A stretch of DNA of 55,921 nucleotides from Haloterrigena salina JCM 13891 (GTDB taxonomy: Archaea > Halobacteriota > Halobacteria > Halobacteriales > Natrialbaceae), in the NCBI RefSeq assembly GCF_000337495.1, contig NZ_AOIS01000027.1, forward strand, positions 52,781-108,701, in the 5' to 3' direction. Positions within the stretch are counted from its first letter, which is position 1; each line of letters begins with the position of its first letter. Positions 1 to 8,515 of this stretch are shown in pieces. The notes under the pieces are model-generated. The model made no database searches. It saw only the letters and a list, made by a program, of their open reading frames with translations, and was not told the DNA's origin. The position numbers and the translations under genes are program-made.

Positions 1-43
1 GATCGCAAACAGATACGCGAACCGGCACGCCGCCGCCATCGAT

Positions 44-526
44 TCACTCGAGGCCTTCGCCCTGATAACTCCCGTCGTAGACGCCCTCGTGGTCGGCTTC
101 CGCGAGAACCAGCTGGGCGATCCGGGCGCCGCGTTCGATCTCGATATCGTGGTGGACCTGCAACAGGCCCTCGCCGCGGCCCTCGTAGCCGGCGTCCCAG
201 ACGGCCGTGTTCAGCATACAGGAGTTGCGCATCAGCGACGAGCGAGGGTAGACGAAGCCGATGTGGCCCTCCGGAATTTCGATCCGCTCGCCGTAGCGGG
301 CGACGTAAGCGCCCTGCGGCAGGTAGTAGGTGTCGGGATCCTTCTGCTCGAGCTCCTCGAGGGGGCGGGCGACGCGGTCGCCGACCTGCTTGCCATCCCG
401 GCCGATTCGACCCGGCTCGAGCTGTTCGAAGACGACGTCCAGCGTGAGGTCGACGCCGTTGGGCTGGATCTGATCGGCGGCCGTCGGCGAGACGTGCTCG
501 GCGACGAACGTACCGGAGCGGAACAT
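44..526 (-). CDS. dut: dUTP diphosphatase, archaeal dUTPase/dCTP deaminase family
   Basis: A 160-aa protein of the dUTPase/dCTP deaminase fold, expected to hydrolyse dUTP to dUMP and pyrophosphate in the cytoplasm, keeping uracil out of DNA. The family signature is visible as QPNGVDLTL (residues 21-29), PRSSLMR (94-100) and DAGYEGRGEG (111-120), the segments that form the inter-subunit nucleotide pocket in this trimeric superfamily. The Gly-rich end near residues 151-158 fits the flexible C-terminal arm. The length is normal and the ATG start is clear. dCTP deaminase has the same fold and cannot be fully excluded; dUTPase is preferred because this form matches the haloarchaeal proteins I know under that name. 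Confidence 0.85.
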   Translation of the reverse strand: MFRSGTFVAEHVSPTAADQIQPNGVDLTLDVVFEQLEPGRIGRDGKQVGDRVARPLEELEQKDPDTYYLPQGAYVARYGERIEIPEGHIGFVYPRSSLMRNSCMLNTAVWDAGYEGRGEGLLQVHHDIEIERGARIAQLVLAEADHEGVYDGSYQGEGLE

Positions 527-734
527 GTACTCCAGACGCTTCGGGACGGAGAAAAGCGTACCGTTCGGGACGGCCCGTACGGGACGGCCACGCGTCCCAT
601 GCCGGGCGGTATCGGGCCCCGACGGACGCGGCCGCGCACCCCGCGTTGTCCGTCTGCTTGCTCGGCAATACTTACGGGAAAACTGTCGTGTTTGCTCCTC
701 TTACCCCTGCGCTGGCTCGTGGAAACACGCTGGA

Positions 735-740
735 TTTATC
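735..740 (+). promoter_or_regulatory. TATA-like box of aconitase gene
   Basis: TTTATC lies about 28-33 nt before the aconitase ATG at 768, the spacing expected for a leaderless haloarchaeal transcript. It supports the 768 start over the longer upstream reading frame. Confidence 0.5.
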
Positions 741-767
741 ACGACGGAAAGCCGAGTTTTGGGTGCT

Positions 768-2741
768 ATGGGACAGACTCTCACCGAGAAGATTCTCGAC
801 GACCACCTCGTCGAGGGCGAACTCGAGACCGGCGAGGAGATCGGGATCGAGATCGACCAGGTGCTCACACAGGACACGACCGGCACGATGGTCTGGCTCC
901 AGTTCGAAGCCATGGGACTGGACGAGGTCCAGACCGAAATCGCCGCCCAGTACTGTGACCACCAGACGTACCAGTTCGACTTTAAGAATACTGACGACCA
1001 CCGTTTCCTCCGTTCTGCGGCCGGTACCTACGGCGCATATTTCTCTCGCCCCGGTAACGGCATCTGTCACAACGTCCACCGCGAGAACTTCGCGGCCCCC
1101 GGCAAGACGCTGCTGGGTTCGGACAGCCACACGCCCACGCCCGGTGGACTCGGCGAACTCGCCATCGGCGCCGGCGGGATCGACGTCACCGTCGCCATGG
1201 GCGGCGCACCGTACTACATCGAGATGCCCGAGGTCGTCAACGTCCGCCTCGAGGGCGAGCTCCCCGACTGGGCGACCGCGAAAGACGTCATTCTCGAGCT
1301 GCTCCGCCGACTCAGCGTCAAAGGCGGCGTCGGCAAGATCCTCGAGTACACCGGTCCGGGCGTCGAGACCCTGACCGCACCCGAGCGCATGACCATCACC
1401 AACATGGGCACGGAACTCGGCGCGACCTCGTCGATCTTCCCGACCGACGAGCAGACCGAGGACTACCTCGAGCGCGTCGGCCGCGCCGACGAGTACGAGG
1501 AGCTCCAGCCCGACGACGATGCCGAGTACGACGACGAGATCGTCGTCGATCTCTCCGACCTCGAGCCGCTGATCGCTCAGCCCTCGATGCCGGACAAGGT
1601 CGTTCCCGTCCGCGAGGTCGAAGGCCAGTCCGTCGATCAGGTCATCGTCGGCTCCTGTACCAACGGCGGCTACGAGGACATCCTCCCGGCCGCAAAGATG
1701 CTCGAGGGCCGCGAGGTCAACAAGAAGACCGAGATGATCGTCGCACCCGGCTCCAAGCAGGCCTCCGAGATGCTCGCCCGCGAGGGCTGGGTCGCGGAGA
1801 TGATGGCCGCTGGCGTCAACTTCTCCGAGGCCACCTGCGGTGCCTGTATCGGCATCGGACACGTCCCCGCCAGCGACTCCGTCTCGCTGCGGACGTTCAA
1901 CCGCAACTTCGAGGGCCGCTCGGGCATCGAGGACGACAACGTCTTCCTCTGCTCGCCGGAGGTCGCCGCCGCCGCGGCGATCAAGGGCGAGATCGTCGAC
2001 CCGCGCGACCTCGCCGACGAACTCGGCGACCTCGAGGCGCCCGGCATCGAGCTCCCCGACGAGTACGACGGCTCGAAGACGGACCTCATCACGCCCGACG
2101 AGGCCGTCGACGACGAGCTCGTCAAGGGCCCGAACATCGGCGACGTCCCGCTGAAGGACCAGCTCGACGCCGATATCGCGGGTGAGGCCCTCCTGAAGAT
2201 GGAGGACAACATCACGACCGACCACATCATCCCGGCGACCCAGGACATCCTGATGTACCGGTCGAACATCGACAAGCTCTCCGAGTTCACCCTCTCCCGC
2301 GTCGACGACACGTTCGCCGAGCGCGCTCGAGAGGCCGACGGCGGCGTCCTCGTCGCCGGCGAGAACTACGGACAGGGCTCCTCGCGAGAGCACGCTGCGA
2401 TGTGTCCGATGTACCTCGGCATCGAGGCCGTCCTCGCACAGAGCTTCGCCCGGATCCACCGCGCGAACCTCTTCAACTTCGGTATCGTCCCGCTGACGAT
2501 CGACGAGGACACCTACGCCGACATCGACCAGGGCGACGAGGTCGAAATCGTCGACGACGTCTACGACGCCGTCACCTCCGGCCAGGAGGAGTTCACGGTC
2601 CGCGTCAACGGCGACGAGGAGTACACCGCGACGCTCGACGCCTCCGAGCGCGAACGCGACATCCTCGCGGCCGGCGGCAAGCTCGCCTGGACGAAAGAAC
2701 AGGCAGAGGGCGGCAGCGGCGCCGCGCCCGCCGACGACTGA
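768..2741 (+). CDS. acn: Aconitate hydratase
   Basis: Aconitase of the TCA cycle, isomerising citrate to isocitrate with a [4Fe-4S] cluster in the cytoplasm. The 657-aa chain carries both the three-domain catalytic part and the C-terminal swivel domain. Cluster cysteines are visible as C297 in GSCTNGG and C357/C360 in CGACIG. SDSHTPTPGGLG (early domain) and QGSSREHA (about residue 536, swivel) are substrate-binding motifs of the family. The reading frame is open upstream for another 81 codons, but that part has no family resemblance. The ATG at 768 begins the conserved sequence and sits behind a TATA-like box. Haloarchaeal aconitases are usually this long. Confidence 0.95.
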   Translation: MGQTLTEKILDDHLVEGELETGEEIGIEIDQVLTQDTTGTMVWLQFEAMGLDEVQTEIAAQYCDHQTYQFDFKNTDDHRFLRSAAGTYGAYFSRPGNGICHNVHRENFAAPGKTLLGSDSHTPTPGGLGELAIGAGGIDVTVAMGGAPYYIEMPEVVNVRLEGELPDWATAKDVILELLRRLSVKGGVGKILEYTGPGVETLTAPERMTITNMGTELGATSSIFPTDEQTEDYLERVGRADEYEELQPDDDAEYDDEIVVDLSDLEPLIAQPSMPDKVVPVREVEGQSVDQVIVGSCTNGGYEDILPAAKMLEGREVNKKTEMIVAPGSKQASEMLAREGWVAEMMAAGVNFSEATCGACIGIGHVPASDSVSLRTFNRNFEGRSGIEDDNVFLCSPEVAAAAAIKGEIVDPRDLADELGDLEAPGIELPDEYDGSKTDLITPDEAVDDELVKGPNIGDVPLKDQLDADIAGEALLKMEDNITTDHIIPATQDILMYRSNIDKLSEFTLSRVDDTFAERAREADGGVLVAGENYGQGSSREHAAMCPMYLGIEAVLAQSFARIHRANLFNFGIVPLTIDEDTYADIDQGDEVEIVDDVYDAVTSGQEEFTVRVNGDEEYTATLDASERERDILAAGGKLAWTKEQAEGGSGAAPADD

Positions 2742-2928
2742 TCGGACGCGACGACACGGCCGTACCAGCCGTTTGACTTCCTCTTTCTTTCGATGCGCGA
2801 CCTCGTCGCTCGAGCGTGAGCGCTCTCCGCGAGTTCCGGGTCGAGTGACACCACGGATCCGGCTCCGAAAGCGACCCCGCGGGTCGACAGCGTCACCGTC
2901 TTGGGCGAGCGGCCGATAACACGAGCGA

Positions 2929-3852
2929 ATGCCACCGGCAGGACACGAAAACACCGGCTACCGCCGTCTGTTCGACCGCGACGGCCTGACCTTCGGCGCC
3001 GGCTTCCCGCTGACGGGAGCGAACCGTTCGACCCCCGATATCGAGGCCGAACTACGCCTCGCCGAACACGCCGAGCGGGTCGGCTTCGACGGCCTCTGGG
3101 CGCGGGACGTCCCGACCTACTGGCCGAAGTTCGGCGACGCCGGCCAGACGTTCGACACGTGGCCGTGGCTCTCCCACGTCGCGGCTCACACGGACGAGAT
3201 CGCGCTCGGCACCTCGAGTATCGTCCTCACGCTGCGCCACCCGATCCACGTCGCCAAATCCGCCGCGACCGTCGACCGGCTCTCGGACGGCCGGCTCGTC
3301 CTCGGCGTCGCCTCCGGCGACCGCGACCCCGAGTACCCCGCCTTCGGCGTCGACCGCGAGGAGCGGGGCCGGGCGTTTCGCGACCGGTTCGAGGCCGTCC
3401 GCACCGTCTGGCGGGAGAACTTTCCGACCGTCGAGGGCGAGTGGGGCTCCCTATCAGGCGACCTCGAGGTCGTCCCCGACCCCACGACCGAGACGGTTCC
3501 GCTCCTCCCGACGGGCAACGCCCGTCAGTCCCGCGAGTGGATCGCCGAGCACGGCGACGGCTGGTTATTCTATCATCTCCCGGAACGCACACTGGAGGAG
3601 TACCTCGTCGAGTGGCGCGAGTCGGCCGGCGAGAAACCGTTCGCCATCGCGGTTCGCGTCGAGTTCGCCGACGATCCGACGGCCGACGCCGAACCGCTGC
3701 ACCTGGGCTTTCGGGCCGGCGTCAAATGGTTCCGGGACTACTTCCGGCGACTCGAGGAGTACGGCCTCGACCACGCCATCATCGGGTTCGAAAACGAGGA
3801 TCGCGAGGCGGCGCTGTCGACGTTCGCCGACGAAATCATCGAACCGCTGTAG
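2929..3852 (+). CDS. LLM class flavin/F420-dependent oxidoreductase
   Basis: A 307-aa protein of the luciferase-like monooxygenase superfamily (TIM barrel using FMN or F420). Visible marks are the N-terminal FGAGFPLTG strand, the AEHAERVGFDGLWARD segment (about residues 45-60), HPIHVAKSAATVDRLSDGR with LGVASGDRDPEYPAFG following (family nucleotide/phosphate region), and a C-terminal HAIIGFE barrel strand. The substrate cannot be read from sequence. It follows aconitase by 187 nt in the same direction, but a pyrimidine-rich stretch near 2770-2790 lies between them, so co-transcription is doubtful. Confidence 0.8.
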   Translation: MPPAGHENTGYRRLFDRDGLTFGAGFPLTGANRSTPDIEAELRLAEHAERVGFDGLWARDVPTYWPKFGDAGQTFDTWPWLSHVAAHTDEIALGTSSIVLTLRHPIHVAKSAATVDRLSDGRLVLGVASGDRDPEYPAFGVDREERGRAFRDRFEAVRTVWRENFPTVEGEWGSLSGDLEVVPDPTTETVPLLPTGNARQSREWIAEHGDGWLFYHLPERTLEEYLVEWRESAGEKPFAIAVRVEFADDPTADAEPLHLGFRAGVKWFRDYFRRLEEYGLDHAIIGFENEDREAALSTFADEIIEPL

Positions 3853-3885
3853 GATTCGGGTCCGCAGTCGCGACGCAGCGACCGA

Positions 3886-4815
3886 TCACGGGCGGTCCCG
3901 TGTCGCCTCGGCGGTGGCGCTGAATCCGGCATCGAACAGTTCGACCGTCGCACCCGTCGGGCGACCGGGTTGACCGCCCGGACTCGCCGGTCCGCCGGGT
4001 TCCGCGAGTACGAGTTCGACAGCGGCTCCGTCAAGTGCCAGCGCGTCCGCGAGCGCGACGGTGAGTCGGTTCGGCTCCAGCGTCTCGATCGTTGCCGAAC
4101 GGTCGGCGCCGTCGGCAGTGACCGAGACCGACGGCCCGTCCGCGTCGGTGAAGTCGATCGCGCCGGCGGTCTCGACGTCGCGGTAATCGAGTCGGAGCGC
4201 CTCGAGGCCGTGCGTCGTGGTGTCGACGCCCTCCAGTAGCCACCGGTGTTCGAAGACGCCGCCGCCTCGCTGGGACACCGACAGCAGCGCCCGTTCGACC
4301 GAAACGCCGGGAACCGAAAGCGAGAGGTCGCGCTCGGCGTCGATCCGAGTCCCCGCGCCCGTCGCCGTGACGTCGACGGTTCCGGTTATCGTCGAGCCGA
4401 CCAGAGATCCGATCGCTGCCGGCGTCGGCTCGACCGTAATCTCCGCGAGGCGGTCGCCCGGGTCCAGCGGATCGCCCGCGTCACCGCCGACGAGCAGTCT
4501 GTCTCCGTCGACAGCCGCCGCCTCGTCGGTCGTCCGAAGCCGAAATTGGTCGGACGCGAGGGTGAGCGCGATGGGCGCGGAGAGCCCGTTGACGACGGAG
4601 AACGTCGCGGGCGACGGCCGGGGGCCGTCTTCGAACAGGGTACCGCCGGCCTCGACGCCGTCCTCGGTCAGTCCCAGGTAGGCGGCGGCATCGCCGGCGG
4701 CGTCGACGGCCGCGTCTCGCCGGGCCGCAGACCGCGAGAGGCCGAGCGTCTCGACGGCAAGGGTACCGCTCGAGGCGGCCATCAACAGCAGCGCTGCGCG
4801 TCTGGTTCGCTTCAT
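3886..4815 (-). CDS. Exported protein related to the neighbouring DUF1102-type proteins
   Basis: A 309-aa predicted secreted protein. It has an Arg-rich N-terminus (MKRTRRAALLLMAASSG) with a short hydrophobic core, and near residues 44-52 the segment DAAAYLGL, matching DASAYLGI/DASAYLRL in the two exported proteins encoded divergently at 5955 and 6510. The rest looks like a beta-rich, Thr/Asp-rich extracellular domain with no catalytic motif. I chose the ATG at 4815 because the HTH gene upstream ends at 4817, leaving a 1-nt gap (tight coupling), and because the longer frame's extra 34 residues do not look like a signal peptide. Exact function unknown. Confidence 0.7.
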   Translation of the reverse strand: MKRTRRAALLLMAASSGTLAVETLGLSRSAARRDAAVDAAGDAAAYLGLTEDGVEAGGTLFEDGPRPSPATFSVVNGLSAPIALTLASDQFRLRTTDEAAAVDGDRLLVGGDAGDPLDPGDRLAEITVEPTPAAIGSLVGSTITGTVDVTATGAGTRIDAERDLSLSVPGVSVERALLSVSQRGGGVFEHRWLLEGVDTTTHGLEALRLDYRDVETAGAIDFTDADGPSVSVTADGADRSATIETLEPNRLTVALADALALDGAAVELVLAEPGGPASPGGQPGRPTGATVELFDAGFSATAEATRDRP

Positions 4816-4816
4816 C

Positions 4817-5440
4817 TCATCGCCCCCCTTCCGTTCGGTCCCGGTACTCGAGTTCCACGGCCGGCGGTTCGTCGGCGATACCGAGCCGGTTGCGCCGCGC
4901 GTAGTAGCGGTGTGCAAGCGCGGAGACGCCGAAGGCGACGACGACGAACACGCCCCACGCGTACGACGGGAGGTCGGCGAACGGCGGGAAGCCGGCGACG
5001 GTCGCCCCGAGCAACAGCGTGGCCACCGCCGTCAGCCCCAGATAGTAGTCGCTCCACGGGATCTCTCGCCCGCGAACGACGTCCATGTAGATCTCGACGT
5101 TCTCGAGCGCCGGGGTAGGTTCGACGACCCCCCGATCGCGGTCGAACTCGACGACGCCGGCCTTATCCAGCTTCGGTAGATGCGACTGCTGGAGCGCCGT
5201 ATAGACTCGCTTTCGATCGCTGCTCGAGACCTCCTCGTAGGCGAGCCCGTCCTCCGCCGCGGCGATCTCCTGCGAGAGGTCGCCGATGTCGACCGTCTCC
5301 GCCTCGTCCATCAGCGTGTGAAGGATGTGTCGCCGTCGTCGGTTCGACAGGAGTTCGAAGAGCTCGTCTTCGGTCAATTCGTCTCGGTTTCGTCGCGGGA
5401 CGTTCCGGTCCCGAGTCTGTTCCGCGTGGCATCCCCCCAT
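4817..5440 (-). CDS. Membrane-anchored HTH protein (DUF7344-type regulator)
   Basis: A 207-aa protein with an N-terminal winged-helix-like region (about residues 23-110). It includes ELFELLSNRRRRHIL at the start, and a second helix-turn segment near SSSDRKRVYTALQQSHLPKL is typical of haloarchaeal DUF7344 proteins. Two transmembrane segments follow (about 132-152 and 160-178) with a short polar tail. It probably senses an envelope condition and controls nearby genes. It is the first gene of a two-gene minus-strand unit with the exported protein ending at 3886, and is divergent from the exported-protein/signal-peptidase operon. An AT-rich box near 5468-5475 lies about 30 nt before its start. 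The regulatory role is inferred. Confidence 0.75.
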   Translation of the reverse strand: MGGCHAEQTRDRNVPRRNRDELTEDELFELLSNRRRRHILHTLMDEAETVDIGDLSQEIAAAEDGLAYEEVSSSDRKRVYTALQQSHLPKLDKAGVVEFDRDRGVVEPTPALENVEIYMDVVRGREIPWSDYYLGLTAVATLLLGATVAGFPPFADLPSYAWGVFVVVAFGVSALAHRYYARRNRLGIADEPPAVELEYRDRTEGGR

Positions 5441-5954
5441 TCAATCTAACGTGGGACGCGTGCAGAAATAAAACTATTGAAATCCTGAATTTCATTGATT
5501 AAATTATATTGCAGGAGATATATTTGTTCCCGTGATACGCTTCGACCGTCCGCAGATCGGCGGTCACGGACCCGATTTCGGGAGTTTCCCGGAACGGTCG
5601 TCGTCGCTCGATTCTCCCGCGATGCGGGTTCAGTCACCGGTTGACCGAGAGTCAATCGGATCGAGACCGCCTCCGAATCGTACTTAGGGGTCGATTGACC
5701 GAAAGCCACCGATGCGTCGATCGCAGTCTACGGACCGCTGACTCGCACGCGACTCGAGTCAATCGCCTCCATGCGACACACCACGTTCGCTCCACCGCTC
5801 GTTGATAGAAGGGAAACCAGTGGCAGAATTAATTCCACGGCTGTATTACAATATCCCCCGATGTCCATCGCTGAATCGTGGTCCCCGCGAGAAGCGGGGC
5901 GACGGGGTCTCGCGGACGGTCGTCCGCGAGGTTCCGCTCACCACACTACCAACC
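5441..5954. other. Divergent intergenic control region
   Basis: A 514-nt gap between the HTH gene and the first DUF1102-type gene. It holds AT-rich promoter-like stretches at about 5465-5530 (minus-strand gene) and near 5845-5860 (plus-strand gene), then a GC-rich leader with two hairpins directly before the 5955 start. I see no convincing gene: the frame open from 5802 upstream of 5955 encodes no signal-like or conserved sequence. Confidence 0.5.
5883..5930 (+). promoter_or_regulatory. Two stem-loops in the leader of the exported-protein operon
   Basis: Hairpin 1 (5883-5899) pairs CCCCGC with GCGGGG around a 5-nt loop. Hairpin 2 (5909-5930) pairs CTCGCGGAC with GTCCGCGAG around GGTC, nine perfect pairs. 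They end 24 nt before the ATG at 5955, which has no Shine-Dalgarno sequence at normal spacing. They could shape mRNA stability or translation of the leader if transcription starts near the AT-rich stretch at about 5850. Confidence 0.45.
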
Positions 5955-6494
5955 ATGCAACGACGCAAATTCGTCATCGGAATGGGCGCACTGGCATCCG
6001 GAACCGCCGCCGCGATCGGGACGGGGGCGTTCTCGAGCGTGAGCGCGAATCGTGACATCGACGTCGAAGTCGCCGACGACGCTTCGGCCTACCTGCGACT
6101 CGAGGGCACCGGCGGCGACAACGCGGACTACGTCACCGACGACGGGAACGACGGTACGCTGACGATTGACCTCAGCCCGAGCAACGACGGCGTCGCGGGC
6201 GGCGGCGAGGGCGTCAACCCCGATGCGGTCACGCAGATCGGGAACCTGTTCGACATCGAGAACCAGGGGACGCAGGAAGTCGACGTCACCGTGGCTAAAC
6301 ACGGCGATAACGCCGACCTCGTCGCGTTCTATCCGGACGGCGAGGCCTACGACGGCGACTCGCTGACCGACAGCGCGGTCACGCTCGGCGCCGGCGAGAG
6401 CACGACGATCTGTCTCGAAATCGATACCGAAGACAGCGGCCTCGGCGACGGCGACGAACTGCTCGACTCGGTGACCTTCAGCGCGACCGCGTAA
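5955..6494 (+). CDS. Exported DUF1102-type protein 1
   Basis: A 179-aa predicted exported protein, first of an operon with a second copy, a 41-aa protein and a signal peptidase. Its N-terminus MQRRKFVIGM, then a hydrophobic Gly/Ala stretch and GTGAFSSV (residues 22-29), is a Tat-like or SipW-dependent-type signal. DDASAYLRL (41-49) is the motif shared with the 6510 and 3886 products. The mature part is Asp/Gly-rich with predicted beta strands, including IENQGTQEVDVTV near 105-118, and one late cysteine. I place the start at the RRK-containing ATG because the 51 upstream codons lack any signal character. It may be a surface or matrix structural subunit; that is inference from context. Confidence 0.75.
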   Translation: MQRRKFVIGMGALASGTAAAIGTGAFSSVSANRDIDVEVADDASAYLRLEGTGGDNADYVTDDGNDGTLTIDLSPSNDGVAGGGEGVNPDAVTQIGNLFDIENQGTQEVDVTVAKHGDNADLVAFYPDGEAYDGDSLTDSAVTLGAGESTTICLEIDTEDSGLGDGDELLDSVTFSATA

Positions 6495-6509
6495 TCAGGT
6501 GGATAACAG

Positions 6510-7106
6510 ATGGAACGACGCAACTTCGTCCTGAGTATCGGCACGCTCGCGGCGGGCGGCGGGCTCGCCCTCGGTACCGGCGCGTTCAGCAGCGTCCAGG
6601 CCGAGCGCGACGTCGCCGTCACCGTCTCCGAGGACGCCAGCGCGTACCTCGGCATCCAGCCCGGCGACGGGCCGAACGGCAATTACGCGGACACGACCGA
6701 CAGCGACGCGCTCGCGATCAACCTGACCGGCGACAACGCCAACGTCGGCGACGGCATCGCCGGCGGCCAGGGCCTGAACGCCAACGCGGTCACGGGAATC
6801 GAGGACATCTTCCAGATCCAGAACCAGGGCACTCAGGAGGTCGAACTCCGGGTCACGCCGCTGGCGTTCGGCGACGTGGATTGGCAGGACTTCGACGGCG
6901 TGCTGGGTGTCCTGCTCGTGCCCCAGACCGGCGGGATCGAGATTGACCTCGAGTGGCCGCCGTGGGAGAGCAACTTCGTCTCGATCTCGACGCTGTCGCC
7001 CGGCGAGGAGATCGAGTTCAGTCTGGCGGCGTTCGCCCTCCCGGAGACGGCGGTGGACTCGGTCGCCGTCAACGACGAGATCGAAATCACCGCGGAGGAG
7101 GTCTAA
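6510..7106 (+). CDS. Exported DUF1102-type protein 2
   Basis: A 198-aa paralogue of the preceding gene, 15 nt downstream, with a GGTGGA-like ribosome-binding site (about 6498-6503) before its ATG. The N-termini correspond closely: MERRNFVLSIG, GTGAFSSV at 22-29, then EDASAYLGI. Both also share the IQNQGTQEVELRV-type strand in the middle. The C-terminal third differs, with an acidic, Trp-containing loop (EWPPWES). The tandem arrangement suggests major and minor subunits or successive components of one extracellular structure processed by the signal peptidase encoded at 7352. Function is unproven. Confidence 0.75.
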   Translation: MERRNFVLSIGTLAAGGGLALGTGAFSSVQAERDVAVTVSEDASAYLGIQPGDGPNGNYADTTDSDALAINLTGDNANVGDGIAGGQGLNANAVTGIEDIFQIQNQGTQEVELRVTPLAFGDVDWQDFDGVLGVLLVPQTGGIEIDLEWPPWESNFVSISTLSPGEEIEFSLAAFALPETAVDSVAVNDEIEITAEEV

Positions 7107-7109
7107 GAG

Positions 7110-7235
7110 ATGACGGACACGACACCGACGCTCGACGACTACGAGACGGTAGCGGGTATCGAATTCGACCTATCCGACGAGGAACTCGACCGGGAAACGA
7201 TCAACGCGGAGTTAGAGCGGCTCTTCTCCGCGTAG
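7110..7235 (+). CDS. Small acidic 41-aa protein
   Basis: A short open frame beginning 3 nt after the stop of the previous gene, with a strong GGAGGT ribosome-binding site (about 7097-7102) overlapping that gene's end. The product starts MTDTTPTLDDYETVAGIEF and continues with two acidic amphipathic stretches ending LERLFSA. It has no signal peptide and no transmembrane segment. Codon choice matches the neighbours (GC at third positions). Its place between the exported proteins and the signal peptidase suggests a cytoplasmic partner of this module. I do not recognise a family. Confidence 0.6.
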   Translation: MTDTTPTLDDYETVAGIEFDLSDEELDRETINAELERLFSA

Positions 7236-7323
7236 CGACGCGACGTCGATTTTCGCCGTAGCGAGCCGCGTTCGACTGCCACCGATACCGCAAACACATG
7301 TTATAAATCGAAATATACAAGTA

Positions 7324-7335
7324 ATTTTATAAAAT
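7324..7335 (+). promoter_or_regulatory. Palindromic AT-rich box before the signal peptidase gene
   Basis: ATTTTATAAAAT, a perfect 12-nt palindrome, lies 17-28 nt before the ATG at 7352, so it is probably the TATA box of an internal promoter. Its symmetry could also serve a dimeric repressor. Another AT-rich stretch (ATAAATCGAAATATA) lies just upstream. Confidence 0.45.
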
Positions 7336-7351
7336 TAGTCTAGGTGTACGA

Positions 7352-8509
7352 ATGATTCACCGGGGGGTGACGCGGGTGTTCCAGGGGCTCGTACTCGCGA
7401 GTATCCTCGCCCTGTTCGCGGGGCAGATACTCGGCCAGCCGATCCTGCTGGGGTTCGTCGAGACCGGCAGCATGGAGCCGACCATCGAGACCGGTCACGG
7501 GTTCGTCGCGGTTCCGGACGTCGTGACGGACGATCCGGAGCCCGGCGACGTGATCGTCTTCGAGGCCGAGGAGATCGACGGCGGCGGGCTGACGACTCAC
7601 CGGGTGGTCGAGGAGACCGAGCGAGGGTACGTCACGAAGGGCGACGCCAACCCGGTTACGGATCAGGACTCGGGGGAACCGCCCGTTCAGGACGGGCAGA
7701 TCGTCGCGAGCGCCTGGCGACCGACGGGCGAGGTCGTCACGGTCCCCCATCTCGGGACCGCCGTGATGACGGTCGGCGACGCCGTCGAGTCCGCCCAGAG
7801 CCGACTGGCGGTCGCGTTCGGGCTCGGATCCATCCGGGGAACGTCGGGGATCGCATATCTGGGTATCGGGCTATCAGGGGCTCTCTACACCATCGAGACG
7901 GTCCGCGAGCGCCGCAGCGTGTCCAACGAGTCGCGGTTGGGCGGCGACGACGGGACGGCGCTCGATCCGCGACTCCTCTGTGGCGCCTTCGCGCTGCTGG
8001 TCATCGTTGCCGCCGCGGGAGCGATGCTCGTCCCCGCCGGTACCCAGTCGTACGGCGTCGTCAGTGCGGAGTTCGACTCCGAGCAGGCGCTGGTGATCGA
8101 ACGGGGAACCACCGAGACGGTGCCGTACGTCGTGGCCAACGACGGGATCGTCCCCGTCGTCTCGTACGTCGAAACGGAAAGCGACCACGTCGCGATCGAC
8201 GAGGGTCCGGCGACCGTCGGTCCGCGGGACGACGCCGAGGTTCCCCTGTCGATCTCGGCGCCCGCCGAGACCGGCCACTACCCGGCCTACGTCACCGAGT
8301 ACCGGTACCTGCACGTGCTCCCGCTGCCGGTGATCGACGCCCTCCACGACGTCCATCCGTGGTCGCCCGTCGTCGTCATCGTCTCGCTGCTCGGCGGGCT
8401 CACGTACGGTGTCGGCCGCTGGCTCTGTGGCCCCCGCGATCCGCGCTCGCGGCGGGACGCGGCTCGCGACCGGCGGACGAAGACGCGCTCGCTCATCCGG
8501 AGACGCTAG
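7352..8509 (+). CDS. Signal peptidase I, archaeal/ER (SipW-like) type
   Basis: A 385-aa membrane protease of family S26B that removes signal peptides outside the membrane. After one N-terminal transmembrane helix (about 9-28) come the serine motif TGSMEPT (Ser40), the histidine motif TTHRVV (His83) in place of the bacterial lysine, and KGDAN (Asp98), the triad order of archaeal, ER and SipW enzymes. The C-terminal half is an extra extracellular domain between hydrophobic segments near 165-180, 210-230 and 335-360, so it is roughly twice the size of a minimal enzyme. It lies downstream of two exported proteins and 6 nt before the DUF5305-type gene, suggesting a dedicated rather than housekeeping peptidase. 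Confidence 0.88.
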   Translation: MIHRGVTRVFQGLVLASILALFAGQILGQPILLGFVETGSMEPTIETGHGFVAVPDVVTDDPEPGDVIVFEAEEIDGGGLTTHRVVEETERGYVTKGDANPVTDQDSGEPPVQDGQIVASAWRPTGEVVTVPHLGTAVMTVGDAVESAQSRLAVAFGLGSIRGTSGIAYLGIGLSGALYTIETVRERRSVSNESRLGGDDGTALDPRLLCGAFALLVIVAAAGAMLVPAGTQSYGVVSAEFDSEQALVIERGTTETVPYVVANDGIVPVVSYVETESDHVAIDEGPATVGPRDDAEVPLSISAPAETGHYPAYVTEYRYLHVLPLPVIDALHDVHPWSPVVVIVSLLGGLTYGVGRWLCGPRDPRSRRDAARDRRTKTRSLIRRR

Positions 8510-8515
8510 TAATAC

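Noticed and set aside
672-2954. 760-codon minus-strand frame opposite aconitase
   Set aside because: Antisense shadow produced by high-GC codon bias; aconitase on the plus strand has full family motifs.
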